Shown here piece after piece: positions 6,891 to 13,692 of a stretch of 23,465 nt of DNA. The notes below the pieces were generated by a model. The model worked only from the letters and a program-made list of their open reading frames with translations. It was not told the DNA's origin and did no database searches. Position 1 is the first letter of the stretch, and each line of letters starts with the position of its first letter. The stretch lies in assembly GCA_029974875.1 (NCBI GenBank), contig JARKQP010000435.1, forward strand, positions 1 through 23,465, in the 5' to 3' direction. The translations under genes and the position numbers were made by a program. The DNA is from Mobilitalea sp. (GTDB lineage: Bacteria > Bacillota_A > Clostridia > Lachnospirales > Lachnospiraceae).

Positions 6891-8555
6891 ATGAAACGAT
6901 CGAAGAGAATTGAAGCTTTGGACAGACGCCCGGTGAACAAGGACGGCTATATCAACGAATGGCCTGAGATGGGATTTGTGGCGATGTCCAGCCCCTATGA
7001 CCCTAAGCCTTCTGTCAGGATTGAAAAGGGTGTCATTGTTGAGTTGGATGGAAAGAAAAGAGAAGAATTTGATTTTATTGATGAGTTTATTGCCGATTAT
7101 GCAATCCGTATAGACCGTACGGAAAAATCAATGGCAATATCATCACTTGATATTGCAAGAAAGATTGTAGATATTAATGTTTCCAGAAAAGAAATTCTTG
7201 AGATAGTTTCCGGTATTACCCCAGCCAAAATGGTGGAGGTGATTAACTACCTCAACGTGGTTGAAATGATGATGGGGATGCAGAAGATAAGGGCAAGGAG
7301 AACTCCTGCAAACCAGGCACATATTACAAACTTAAAGGATGATCCGGTCCAGATCGCTGCCGATGCCGCAGAGGGAGCCCTCCGGGGCTTTCGGGAGGAA
7401 GAGACCACCGTCGGCATTGCACGGTATGCACCCTTTAATGCAATTGCGCTACTAATCGGCTCCCAGGCAGGAAGAAAGGGTGTCCTGACCCAATGCGCCG
7501 TGGAAGAGGCAACGGAGCTGGAGCTGGGAATCCGCGGGTTTACTACTTATGCGGAGACCATGTCGGTCTATGGTACGGAAAAGGTATTTATTGATGGGGA
7601 TGATACCCCATATTCAAAGGCATTTTTAAATGCAGCTTATGGCTCCCGCGGTTTAAAGACCAGATTTACCTCCGGTGCGGGCTCGGAAGTATTGATGGGT
7701 TCAGCGGAAAAGAAATCCATGCTCTATCTTGAGACAAGATGCCTCTATGTAACAAAGGGGGCGGGTTCCCAAGGCATCCAGAATGGTTCCGTGAGCTGTA
7801 TCGGTGTGGCGGCAAGTGTTCCCGCCGGAATCCGGGAAGTGCTGGGCGAGAATTTAGTGGCTGCACTTCTGGGCTTGGAATGTGCTTCTTCCAACGACCA
7901 GAGCTTTACAAACTCCGATATGCGACGAACTGCAAGAACAATGCTGCAGTTCTTACCGGGAACGGACTTTATTTTCTCTGGATATGCGGGAGAGCCCAAT
8001 TACGATAATTTATTCGCCGGATCTAACTTTGATGCGGAGGATTTTGACGATTATAATGTGCTACAAAGGGACATGCAGGTAGATGGCGGATTAAAGCCGG
8101 TAAAAGAAGAAGATGTCATAAGGGTAAGGCATACTGCGGGGAAAGCGGTCCAGGCAGTGTTCCGTTATCTGGGCTTATCCGAGATTACGGACGAGCAGGT
8201 AGAGGCTGTTACCTATGCACATGGCAGCAAGGATACCATATCCCGTGATGTAGCGACAGATCTGATTGCCGTGGAGGATATGATGAAACGTGGGATCACC
8301 GGCGTTGACATTGTTAAGGCATTAGCGGAATCCGGTTTTGGGGAGCTGGCAGAAAGTATTCTCAGCATGCTCAAGCAAAGGGTTGTCGGGGATTATATGC
8401 AGACCTCTGCGATTCTGGATGAAGAGTTTAAGGTAATGTCGGGTGTGAACTGCCCCAATGACTACATGGGACCGGGTACGGGCTACCGTGTGGATGGCAG
8501 GCGTTGGGAAGAGATTAAAGCAATTCCCCACATCATTGACCCGGATAATTTCTAG
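6891..8555 (+). CDS. pduC: Coenzyme-B12-dependent diol/glycerol dehydratase, large subunit
   Basis: This 554-residue catalytic subunit converts 1,2-propanediol to propanal or glycerol to 3-hydroxypropanal by a radical mechanism with adenosylcobalamin. It is recognisable throughout against Klebsiella DhaB1/PduC, starting MKRSKR. All residues known from the Klebsiella diol dehydratase structure are present at a +1 offset: Gln142, His144, Glu171, Glu222, Gln297, Asp336 and Ser363, which bind substrate, metal and the radical intermediate. Length matches the family (about 554-555). The ATG has AGAGG 9 nt upstream. It is the first gene of pduCDEGHO. Propanediol and glycerol specificity cannot be separated from these residues. 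No microcompartment, transporter or propanal-processing gene is in the window. Confidence 0.97.
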   Translation: MKRSKRIEALDRRPVNKDGYINEWPEMGFVAMSSPYDPKPSVRIEKGVIVELDGKKREEFDFIDEFIADYAIRIDRTEKSMAISSLDIARKIVDINVSRKEILEIVSGITPAKMVEVINYLNVVEMMMGMQKIRARRTPANQAHITNLKDDPVQIAADAAEGALRGFREEETTVGIARYAPFNAIALLIGSQAGRKGVLTQCAVEEATELELGIRGFTTYAETMSVYGTEKVFIDGDDTPYSKAFLNAAYGSRGLKTRFTSGAGSEVLMGSAEKKSMLYLETRCLYVTKGAGSQGIQNGSVSCIGVAASVPAGIREVLGENLVAALLGLECASSNDQSFTNSDMRRTARTMLQFLPGTDFIFSGYAGEPNYDNLFAGSNFDAEDFDDYNVLQRDMQVDGGLKPVKEEDVIRVRHTAGKAVQAVFRYLGLSEITDEQVEAVTYAHGSKDTISRDVATDLIAVEDMMKRGITGVDIVKALAESGFGELAESILSMLKQRVVGDYMQTSAILDEEFKVMSGVNCPNDYMGPGTGYRVDGRRWEEIKAIPHIIDPDNF

Positions 8556-8591
8556 GAGGTAAGGTTAGAGGAAGCAATATTAATAAGCGAA

Positions 8592-8661
8592 GGGAGGACC
8601 GGGTCCATGCTGGCACGGTTATGGAATTTTGTGCTATATGTAGAGCATGGACATATTTATG
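8592..8661 (+). promoter_or_regulatory. Split ribosome-binding site of pduD: SD and AUG separated by a hairpin
   Basis: GGGAGG (8592-8597) is the only good SD before pduD, but it is 61 nt from the ATG at 8659. Between them GTCCATGCT (8603-8611) pairs with AGCATGGAC (8644-8652), with an inner GGCAC/GTGCT helix (8612-8616 with 8631-8635). If the hairpin forms, SD and AUG come to 5 + 6 = 11 nt apart. The same layout occurs before pduH at 11771-11837. An alternative reading is the overlapping 20-codon ORF at 8607-8669. Confidence 0.6.
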
Positions 8662-8669
8662 GAGATTAA
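8607..8669 (+). CDS. Possible 20-codon leader ORF overlapping the pduD start
   Basis: An ATG at 8607 lies 9 nt after GGGAGG and opens a 20-residue frame (MLARLWNFVLYVEHGHIYGD) ending at TAA 8667-8669, which overlaps the first 11 nt of pduD. It could feed ribosomes to pduD by translational coupling. The matching site before pduH has an ATG in the same place but its frame closes after 6 codons (11785-11805), so the peptide itself is not conserved. Its ATG also falls inside the 5' arm of the hairpin. I regard coding as uncertain. Confidence 0.3.
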   Translation: MLARLWNFVLYVEHGHIYGD

Positions 8670-9321
8670 TGAGAAATTAATTGAACGTGTCACAAAACTT
8701 GTCATAGAGGAAATCAATGCAAAGGGCGGAGTCCAGGGTCTGACCCGGGGAGCGCAGGCTGTAGGAAGCAGGATGGCAGAAAAGACCTCCTATACGGGAT
8801 TCCCGGTTGCCAGGCAGGGAACGGATCCGAAGGAGGTCGTGATCGGGGTCGGACCTGCATTTCAAAGGGAGATCAATATGACGATCAATGGCCTTAGCCT
8901 GAAGGACGTAATAAAGAATATCGAGGCAGGCGTGGAAGAGGAAGGGATGGTTCCCAGGGTAATCAAGGTACTTAAGACCTCCGACGTATGCTTTATGGGG
9001 CTGGAGGCGGCACGCTTAAGCGGCTCCGGCATCGGAATCGGATTACAGTCCAAGGGTACGGCAGTAATCCATCAGAAGGATCTATACCCCTTATCCAACC
9101 TGGAGCTGTTCCCCCAGGCACCGCTCATGACCCTGGAAACCTACCGCGCCATCGGAAAAAATGCGGCTAAGTATGTTAAGGGGGAGAAGGTAACCCCCAT
9201 CGAGGGCCAGAATGATCCCATGGTAAGGGCTAATTATCAGGTAAAGGCAGCATTAATGCATATCAAGGAAACGGAACAGGTGGATCAGGATATTCCCTAT
9301 ATTGAGTGGAGAGAAAGGTAA
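8659..9321 (+). CDS. pduD: Diol/glycerol dehydratase, medium subunit
   Basis: This 220-residue beta subunit of the dehydratase helps form the cobalamin-binding interface. It is recognised by the core strings EVVIGVGPAF, SGSGIGIGLQSKGT, PLSNLELFPQAPL and TLETYRAIGKNAA, all characteristic of PduD/DhaC. An ATG four codons upstream (8647) is in frame, but I choose 8659 because the protein then begins MEINEKLIERVTKLV, aligning with Salmonella/Klebsiella PduD MEINEKLL. In Salmonella that N-terminal amphipathic helix directs the enzyme into the propanediol microcompartment; non-compartment DhaC lacks it. Its presence here suggests ancestry from, or use in, a microcompartment system, although no shell gene is in view. 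Initiation seems to use the split site at 8592-8661. Confidence 0.95.
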   Translation: MEINEKLIERVTKLVIEEINAKGGVQGLTRGAQAVGSRMAEKTSYTGFPVARQGTDPKEVVIGVGPAFQREINMTINGLSLKDVIKNIEAGVEEEGMVPRVIKVLKTSDVCFMGLEAARLSGSGIGIGLQSKGTAVIHQKDLYPLSNLELFPQAPLMTLETYRAIGKNAAKYVKGEKVTPIEGQNDPMVRANYQVKAALMHIKETEQVDQDIPYIEWRER

Positions 9322-9416
9322 CTGCGCCCAGGAACCTGCACCAATGATATGAAAAATAGAGGCAGTTTTTTGGTCTTTGCAATTATCTGAGTGGAAAGAG
9401 GGGAAAGGAGAACATT

Positions 9417-9809
9417 ATGAAATATCCTTTAGGTGAACATGAAAGGGCTTTGATCCGCTCAAAAACGGGTAAGAAGCTGGATGAAATAACAATAGAAGAA
9501 ATTAAAAAAGGCAATGTTACCGCAGATGACATTAAGATCTCCAAGGAGATGCTGTATGAGCAGTCGGAGGTAGCAAGGGAGAATGATAATATAGGTCTTG
9601 CGAAGAATTTTGAAAGAGCCTCGGAACTGGTTGATGTCCCGGATGAAGTTATCTTAAGGATGTATAATAAGCTCAGACCGAACAGGGCGACCAAATTGGA
9701 GCTGGTTATGATGGCCCAGGAGCTTCTTGAGAAATACAAAGCGGCTAACTGTGCAAAGCTGGTATTGGAAGCAGCAGAAATATACGAAAAAAGGGGAATC
9801 CTTCTTTGA
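9417..9809 (+). CDS. pduE: Diol/glycerol dehydratase, small subunit
   Basis: This 130-residue gamma subunit completes the alpha2-beta2-gamma2 dehydratase. It matches PduE/DhaE through YPLGEHER, SKTGKKLDEITIEEI, NFERASELVDVPDE and YNKLRPNRATK. It begins directly at the YPL motif, so it lacks the roughly 30-residue N-terminal extension of microcompartment-associated PduE and in this respect resembles the soluble DhaE type. A standard GGAG ribosome site precedes the ATG. Its TGA stop overlaps the TTG start of pduG by 4 nt, which implies translational coupling. The 95-nt gap after pduD holds only a weak stem with a T run, not a convincing terminator. Confidence 0.94.
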   Translation: MKYPLGEHERALIRSKTGKKLDEITIEEIKKGNVTADDIKISKEMLYEQSEVARENDNIGLAKNFERASELVDVPDEVILRMYNKLRPNRATKLELVMMAQELLEKYKAANCAKLVLEAAEIYEKRGILL

Positions 9810-11617
9810 AATTAATTGCAGGTGTGGATATCGGTAATTCAACAACGGAAGTGTGCGTCGGCAGATTCTATGACGATGGCAAGATTTCTTTCCTGGCTTC
9901 TGCCTCCAAGCCGACGACCGGAACAAAGGGCACCTTAGCAAATGTTCCTGGAATTAAGGCAGCGCTGGAGGAGGCGATGGGAAGGCTGCAGCTTTCTGTC
10001 AGCTCCCTCAGCCTGATCAGGATTAATGAGGCAACTCCTGTCATTGGGGATACTGCCATGGAGACGATTACGGAAACCATCATCACGGAATCCTCAATGA
10101 TCGGGCATAATCCCTCTACTCCGGCAGGAACAGGGCAGGCCGTTGGAACCATCCTCCATATCCGGGGACTGGATCAGGGGAAGGCGGAGACGGAGTACAT
10201 CCTGATAGCGGATAGCAGCTATTCCTATGAGAAGGTTGCAGAGCTGGTTAACCGGTACAGTAAGCAGCTGAACCTGACGGGAATTATTTTACAGGCGGAT
10301 GAGGCAGTGCTGGTATGGAACCGGCTGGAGCGGAAAATACCAATCGTAGATGAAGTTAAAAATATATCCCAGATCCCGGAAGGCAAGCTTGCGGCGGTGG
10401 AGGTGGCTGTTCCGGGCCAAACGGTCCGGATGCTGTCAAATCCCTATGGAATAGCTACCCTGCTTAAGCTGGATGCGGATGAGACGAAGCAGGTTACGCC
10501 CATTGCAAAAAGTCTGATCGGGAAGCGGAGCGCAGTCGTAATTAAGACACCCCATGGTAATGTGAAGGAGAATATCCTTCCGGCAGGAGAGCTTTACCTG
10601 GAGGCCGATAAAACCTATGTGGTAAATATTGATGCCGGTGCCGACAGGATTATGGACACCCTGGAGGAAGCCGGTGAAGTGAAGGACATCCACGGACAGG
10701 ATAATACTAATATCGGTAACATGCTGTCCAGGATTAAAGCAGGTATGGGTGAAGTGAGCGGGGAGACTGGCGGCAATATCAGGATAACGGATATCCTGGC
10801 AGTGGATACCCTGGCACCGGTGCCAATCGCAGGTTCCCTGGCAGGGGAAGCCTGTCTGGAAAAGGCCGTAGGAATTGCGGCTATGGTAAAGACCCGGCAA
10901 TTGCCCATGGAAAAGATAGCCCTGGAGTTGAAAAGGCAATTAAATATAGATGTTAAGGTGGCTGGTGTGGAGGCAGTGATGGCTTCCCTGGGAGCAATTA
11001 CCACCCCCGGAACGAGGTTGCCCCTGGCAATCCTGGATCTGGGCGGCGGTTCAACGGATGCAGCGGTTATTGATGAAGAGGGCCGTGTGGCGGTGACACA
11101 TCAGGCCGGAGCCGGAGAGCTGGTAACCATGCTGATCCGGGCGGAGTTAGGCTTAACCAGCCGTCTGATGGCTGAGCAGATCAAGAAATATCCGCTGGCG
11201 AAGATAGAGAGCCTGTATCATATGCGGCTGGAAAGCGGGGCAATCCATTTCTTTGAGGAAGCTGTTGATCCCAAGTATTTTGGAAGTGTAGTGCTGTTGG
11301 CTCCAGGGGAGATGATAAAGCTCACGCAGGATATACCCTTAGAGAAGATCGCCGCAGTACGGAACGAGGCAAAGAAAAAGGTATTCTTGCGTAATGCGGT
11401 AAGGGCGTTAAAAAAGGTGGCGCCGGAGCATAATTTGCGTAATATTCCTAATATTGTTTTAGTAGGCGGTTCCGCAGAGGATTTTGAGATTCCGGAGATG
11501 CTGATGGAGGAATTCATAAACTTTAAGATTGTATGCGGACGGGGTAATATCAGAGGGACGGAAGGCCCCAGGAATGCAGTGGCAACCGGCCTTGTACTAT
11601 CCTATATAGGCGGATAG
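9806..11617 (+). CDS. pduG: Diol/glycerol dehydratase reactivase, large subunit
   Basis: This 603-residue chaperone-like ATPase (DdrA/DhaF/PduG) reactivates dehydratase that has been inactivated by glycerol or oxygen damage to its cobalamin, swapping the damaged cofactor for a fresh one together with the small subunit. Actin-fold features are visible: AGVDIGNSTTEV (about 5-16), the LAILDLGGGSTDAAV phosphate loop (about 405-419), LVGGSAEDFEIPE (about 552-564) and GRGNIRGTEGPRNAVATG (about 575-592). The start is TTG at 9806, overlapping the pduE stop (TTGA); AGGGGA is about 9 nt upstream and the protein then begins exactly where relatives do. Length matches the family (about 605-610). Confidence 0.96.
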   Translation: MKLIAGVDIGNSTTEVCVGRFYDDGKISFLASASKPTTGTKGTLANVPGIKAALEEAMGRLQLSVSSLSLIRINEATPVIGDTAMETITETIITESSMIGHNPSTPAGTGQAVGTILHIRGLDQGKAETEYILIADSSYSYEKVAELVNRYSKQLNLTGIILQADEAVLVWNRLERKIPIVDEVKNISQIPEGKLAAVEVAVPGQTVRMLSNPYGIATLLKLDADETKQVTPIAKSLIGKRSAVVIKTPHGNVKENILPAGELYLEADKTYVVNIDAGADRIMDTLEEAGEVKDIHGQDNTNIGNMLSRIKAGMGEVSGETGGNIRITDILAVDTLAPVPIAGSLAGEACLEKAVGIAAMVKTRQLPMEKIALELKRQLNIDVKVAGVEAVMASLGAITTPGTRLPLAILDLGGGSTDAAVIDEEGRVAVTHQAGAGELVTMLIRAELGLTSRLMAEQIKKYPLAKIESLYHMRLESGAIHFFEEAVDPKYFGSVVLLAPGEMIKLTQDIPLEKIAAVRNEAKKKVFLRNAVRALKKVAPEHNLRNIPNIVLVGGSAEDFEIPEMLMEEFINFKIVCGRGNIRGTEGPRNAVATGLVLSYIGG

Positions 11618-11742
11618 TGTGAAATGAAGAGAATTTCGCATCCGGCACATTAAGTGGCCTTGCGGCCAAATGTCCGTTGGTGTGAAATACAGAGTATTTC
11701 ACATCCGGCATTAAGTGGCCTAACTGTCAAATGATCGTCAGG
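11618..11742 (+). repeat. Two tandem copies of a 62-63-bp hairpin unit between pduG and pduH
   Basis: Unit 1 (11618-11680) and unit 2 (11681-11742) both read TGTGAAAT-N7-ATTTC[A/G]CATCCGGCA...TTAAGTGGCCT...CAAATG...CGT. Each holds a first inverted repeat (TGTGAAAT / ATTTCACA in unit 2, with a G-U variant in unit 1). Each also holds a second: TGGCC-TTGC-GGCCA in unit 1, partly kept in unit 2. The units start one base after the pduG stop. No U run follows, so they are not plain terminators; they may stabilise mRNA or bind a protein. Confidence 0.85.
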
Positions 11743-11770
11743 CTGAAAAGAAATAGGACTAATGAATGAA

Positions 11771-11837
11771 GGGGGATCGGGTTCATGCCAGCACTTTCAT
11801 GGTAATTTATGATGTATAGGGCATGGACATAGCTATG
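11771..11837 (+). promoter_or_regulatory. Split ribosome-binding site of pduH: SD and AUG separated by a hairpin
   Basis: GGGGG (11771-11775) precedes GTTCATGCC (11781-11789), which pairs with GGCATGGAC (11820-11828), and the ATG lies 6 nt later at 11835. SD-to-stem (5 nt) and stem-to-AUG (6 nt) distances equal those before pduD, and the two elements are clearly similar in sequence over about 68 nt. Relative to pduD, the innermost base pair changes from T-A to C-G and another from C-G to T-G, so pairing is kept while the sequence drifts. Confidence 0.6.
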
Positions 11838-12170
11838 ATAACGAATAAACCAACAATCTTAATCTATGCAACCGAACCGGAGGAGGCACTTCTTGAGGAA
11901 ATCTGTGCAGGAATGGAAGAAGAAGGCATACCCTTTACGATTGTCAGGAAAGAGGCAATGGATTTTGACAGCCTGTGCCTGGACAGTGCAAATGATTCCG
12001 TCCTTGGAGCCGGAATCGGAATTCTCCGTTCCCAGGCGGCGTTGCATTTACGTTTACTGCCAAAGGGGAAGCAGCTATTTTCGGTGATAAACCCCACGTT
12101 ACCCCAGGCGAGGTGCCTTGGGGCAAATGCAGCAAGAGCCGTAAAGCGCATTCCGTTCAAAGAGTTATAA
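11835..12170 (+). CDS. pduH: Diol/glycerol dehydratase reactivase, small subunit
   Basis: This 111-residue protein of the DdrB/DhaG/PduH family is the partner of PduG in releasing damaged cobalamin from the dehydratase. Family features are ILIYATEPEEALLEEICAGMEEEGIPF near the start, LGAGIGI in the middle and RCLGANAARAVKRIPF near the end. Sequence similarity in this family is low, so the call leans on these segments plus its place directly after pduG. An in-frame ATG four codons earlier (11823) exists, inside the 3' arm of the leader hairpin. I prefer 11835 because the stem-to-AUG distance then equals that of pduD, where the start is fixed by homology; 11823 is not excluded. Confidence 0.88.
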   Translation: MITNKPTILIYATEPEEALLEEICAGMEEEGIPFTIVRKEAMDFDSLCLDSANDSVLGAGIGILRSQAALHLRLLPKGKQLFSVINPTLPQARCLGANAARAVKRIPFKEL

Positions 12171-12207
12171 ATAGGTATACACATTCTGCACCCCGATGTG
12201 TTAATAG

Positions 12208-12237
12208 CAAGTGTGAAGAAAAACCGGCCCACACTTG
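12208..12237 (+). repeat. Inverted repeat before pduO
   Basis: CAAGTGTG (12208-12215) and CACACTTG (12230-12237) form a perfect 8-bp inverted repeat around 14 nt, in the 109-nt gap between pduH and pduO. No T run follows, so it is not an intrinsic terminator. It may be an RNA processing or stability element, or a protein site. Confidence 0.6.
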
Positions 12238-12253
12238 GATAAAGGAAACAACG

Positions 12254-12283
12254 ATGGCATTCATAAGAGGGATGATAAGATGA
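12254..12283 (+). CDS. Possible 9-codon ORF overlapping the pduO start
   Basis: AAAGGA (12241-12246) lies 7 nt before an ATG at 12254 that encodes MAFIRGMIR. Its TGA overlaps the pduO start codon in the classic ATGA arrangement (12280-12283). This could couple translation of pduO to a mini-ORF, as suspected for pduD. Such short frames can also arise by chance. Confidence 0.3.
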   Translation: MAFIRGMIR

Positions 12284-13338
12284 ACATATATACGAAAACA
12301 GGCGATAATGGTTCAACCAATTTAATGAAGCTCCAGAATGTATCAAAAACGGATGACCGTGTCCAATGCCTTGGTACAATCGATGAGCTGACCAGCCAGA
12401 TTGGAGCGGTGAAGGCCTCTGAGACCAGTGAGGATATCCGTAAGGAATTAGAGCGGATTCAGAGAAATCTGATGAAAATCATGGCCGCTATAGCGGACCA
12501 GTTTAATAAAGAGTATAAATTTTCAGAAAATGAAGTCACCCGTCTGGAGGAAGAGATTGACCGTCTTGAAGCCAGCTTCGAGAGGAAAAAAGAATTTGTC
12601 CTTCCCGGCAGTAATCCAAAATCAGCCCAGATCGATATTGCGAGAACTATTGCAAGGCGTGCTGAGCGTACCTTAATCATGGTTGATAAGAAGTTTAATG
12701 CGGATCCCGGTGCGAAGAAATACATGAACCGGCTGGCGGATTATTTCTATATGCTGGCACGATATAATGATTACCTGACAGAACAGGGTAATGCATATCA
12801 GGATAATACGGATAGGACCAATGCAGGGAAAGCTGGTCCGGCAGGTCTGCATAAAGAGGTGGCGCAGGGGATGGTAAAAGAAGATTTGGTTAATGCCGTG
12901 ATGAAAAAATTAGGCCTGGGCCGCAGCCGGATAGACCTGGGTACTGCAAAGAAGCTGATTGAAAAGGTGGAAGAGCATGCCGGGGTTATGGGCTTAAGCG
13001 CAGTGATTGCTGTCTGCGGGCCGGATGGCAATATGGTTGCGGTACATGTTATGGACAATGCATTTTTAGCAAGCTTTGATATCGCAATGAAGAAGGCCTA
13101 TACCAGTGTTGCGGTGAAAATGACCACGCAGAAATTAGGAGAGCTTGCCCAGCCAGGCGGAACCTTCTATGGAATTGATAAAGCGGATAACGGCCGCATG
13201 ATTATCTTCGGCGGCGGCGTGCCCTTATATGATGGGGACACCATCATCGGCGGACTTGGTATCAGCGGAGGAGTCTCCGAGGTGGATGCAGAGCTGGCAG
13301 AGTTTGGTGCGGCTGCTTTGGAAGAGATTCTTAGGTAG
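12280..13338 (+). CDS. pduO: PduO-type cob(I)alamin adenosyltransferase with C-terminal GlcG/HbpS-like domain
   Basis: This two-domain, 352-residue protein makes adenosylcobalamin, the cofactor of the dehydratase, from cob(I)alamin and ATP. Residues 1-170 are a PduO-type ATR: the N-terminal ATP motif IYTKTGDNGST (3-13), the signature ARTIARRAERTL (121-132) and NRLADYFYMLAR (150-161). Residues about 195-352 are the GlcG/HbpS-like (DUF336) domain, with FGGGVPLYDGDTIIGGLGISG (310-330), as in full-length Salmonella PduO; in such proteins it has been linked to corrinoid or heme binding. The open frame could begin at a TTG at 12235, but the ATG at 12280 has AGAGGG about 9 nt upstream and fits the family start. 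It is the last gene of the operon, with a terminator 100 nt later. Confidence 0.95.
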   Translation: MNIYTKTGDNGSTNLMKLQNVSKTDDRVQCLGTIDELTSQIGAVKASETSEDIRKELERIQRNLMKIMAAIADQFNKEYKFSENEVTRLEEEIDRLEASFERKKEFVLPGSNPKSAQIDIARTIARRAERTLIMVDKKFNADPGAKKYMNRLADYFYMLARYNDYLTEQGNAYQDNTDRTNAGKAGPAGLHKEVAQGMVKEDLVNAVMKKLGLGRSRIDLGTAKKLIEKVEEHAGVMGLSAVIAVCGPDGNMVAVHVMDNAFLASFDIAMKKAYTSVAVKMTTQKLGELAQPGGTFYGIDKADNGRMIIFGGGVPLYDGDTIIGGLGISGGVSEVDAELAEFGAAALEEILR

Positions 13339-13438
13339 AAGAGCCAGGTCTGGAATCCGATAGGAAATATGTTGGATATAGGGGAAGAATACCAGTTGCA
13401 TCTTTTCCTGACTTGTGATAAAATTCTGACCATATTAC

Positions 13439-13468
13439 AAAGGCGTTGCGTTTAGCAGCGCCTTTTTG
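13439..13468 (+). terminator. Intrinsic terminator of the pdu operon
   Basis: AAAGGCGTTGC (13439-13449) pairs with GCAGCGCCTTT (13455-13465) with one G-U pair, 5-nt loop and a T run to 13467. The T run merges into the first unit of the 14-bp repeat array. Confidence 0.9.
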
Positions 13469-13676
13469 TGATTGAACTTTTGTGATTGAACTTTTGTGAT
13501 TGAACTTTTGTGATTGAACTTTTGTGATTGAACTTTTGTGATTGGACTTTTGTGATTGGACTTTTGTGATTGGACTTTTGTGATTGGACTTTTGTGATTG
13601 GACTTTTGTGATTGAACTTTTTGTGATTAAGCTTTTGTGATTGGACTTTTATAATTAAGCTTTTGAAATTATGTAT
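13463..13676 (+). repeat. Tandem array of a 14-bp unit (CTTTTGTGATTGAA/GGA) before the PucR gene
   Basis: The unit CTTTTGTGATTG[A/G]A is repeated about 13 times in a row. Units 1-5 end GAA, units 6-10 end GGA, and unit 11 ends GAA again. Unit 12 has an extra T and ends in AAG, and two decayed units follow (CTTTTATAATTAAG, CTTTTGAAATTATG). Each unit has TTGTGA, which resembles a -35 hexamer, and decayed unit 14 creates a TATAAT (13650-13655) about 40 nt before the regulator start. The array occupies nearly the whole gap between the pdu terminator and the PucR gene. No protein is likely: the minus-strand frame across it is a by-product of the period. Confidence 0.93.
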
Positions 13677-13692
13677 GGAAGCAGGTGATCTT

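Noticed and set aside
9338..9377. CCTGC...GCAG stem with a T run between pduD and pduE as a terminator
   Set aside because: Only 4-6 bp with a large loop; too weak, and pduE must be co-expressed with pduD.
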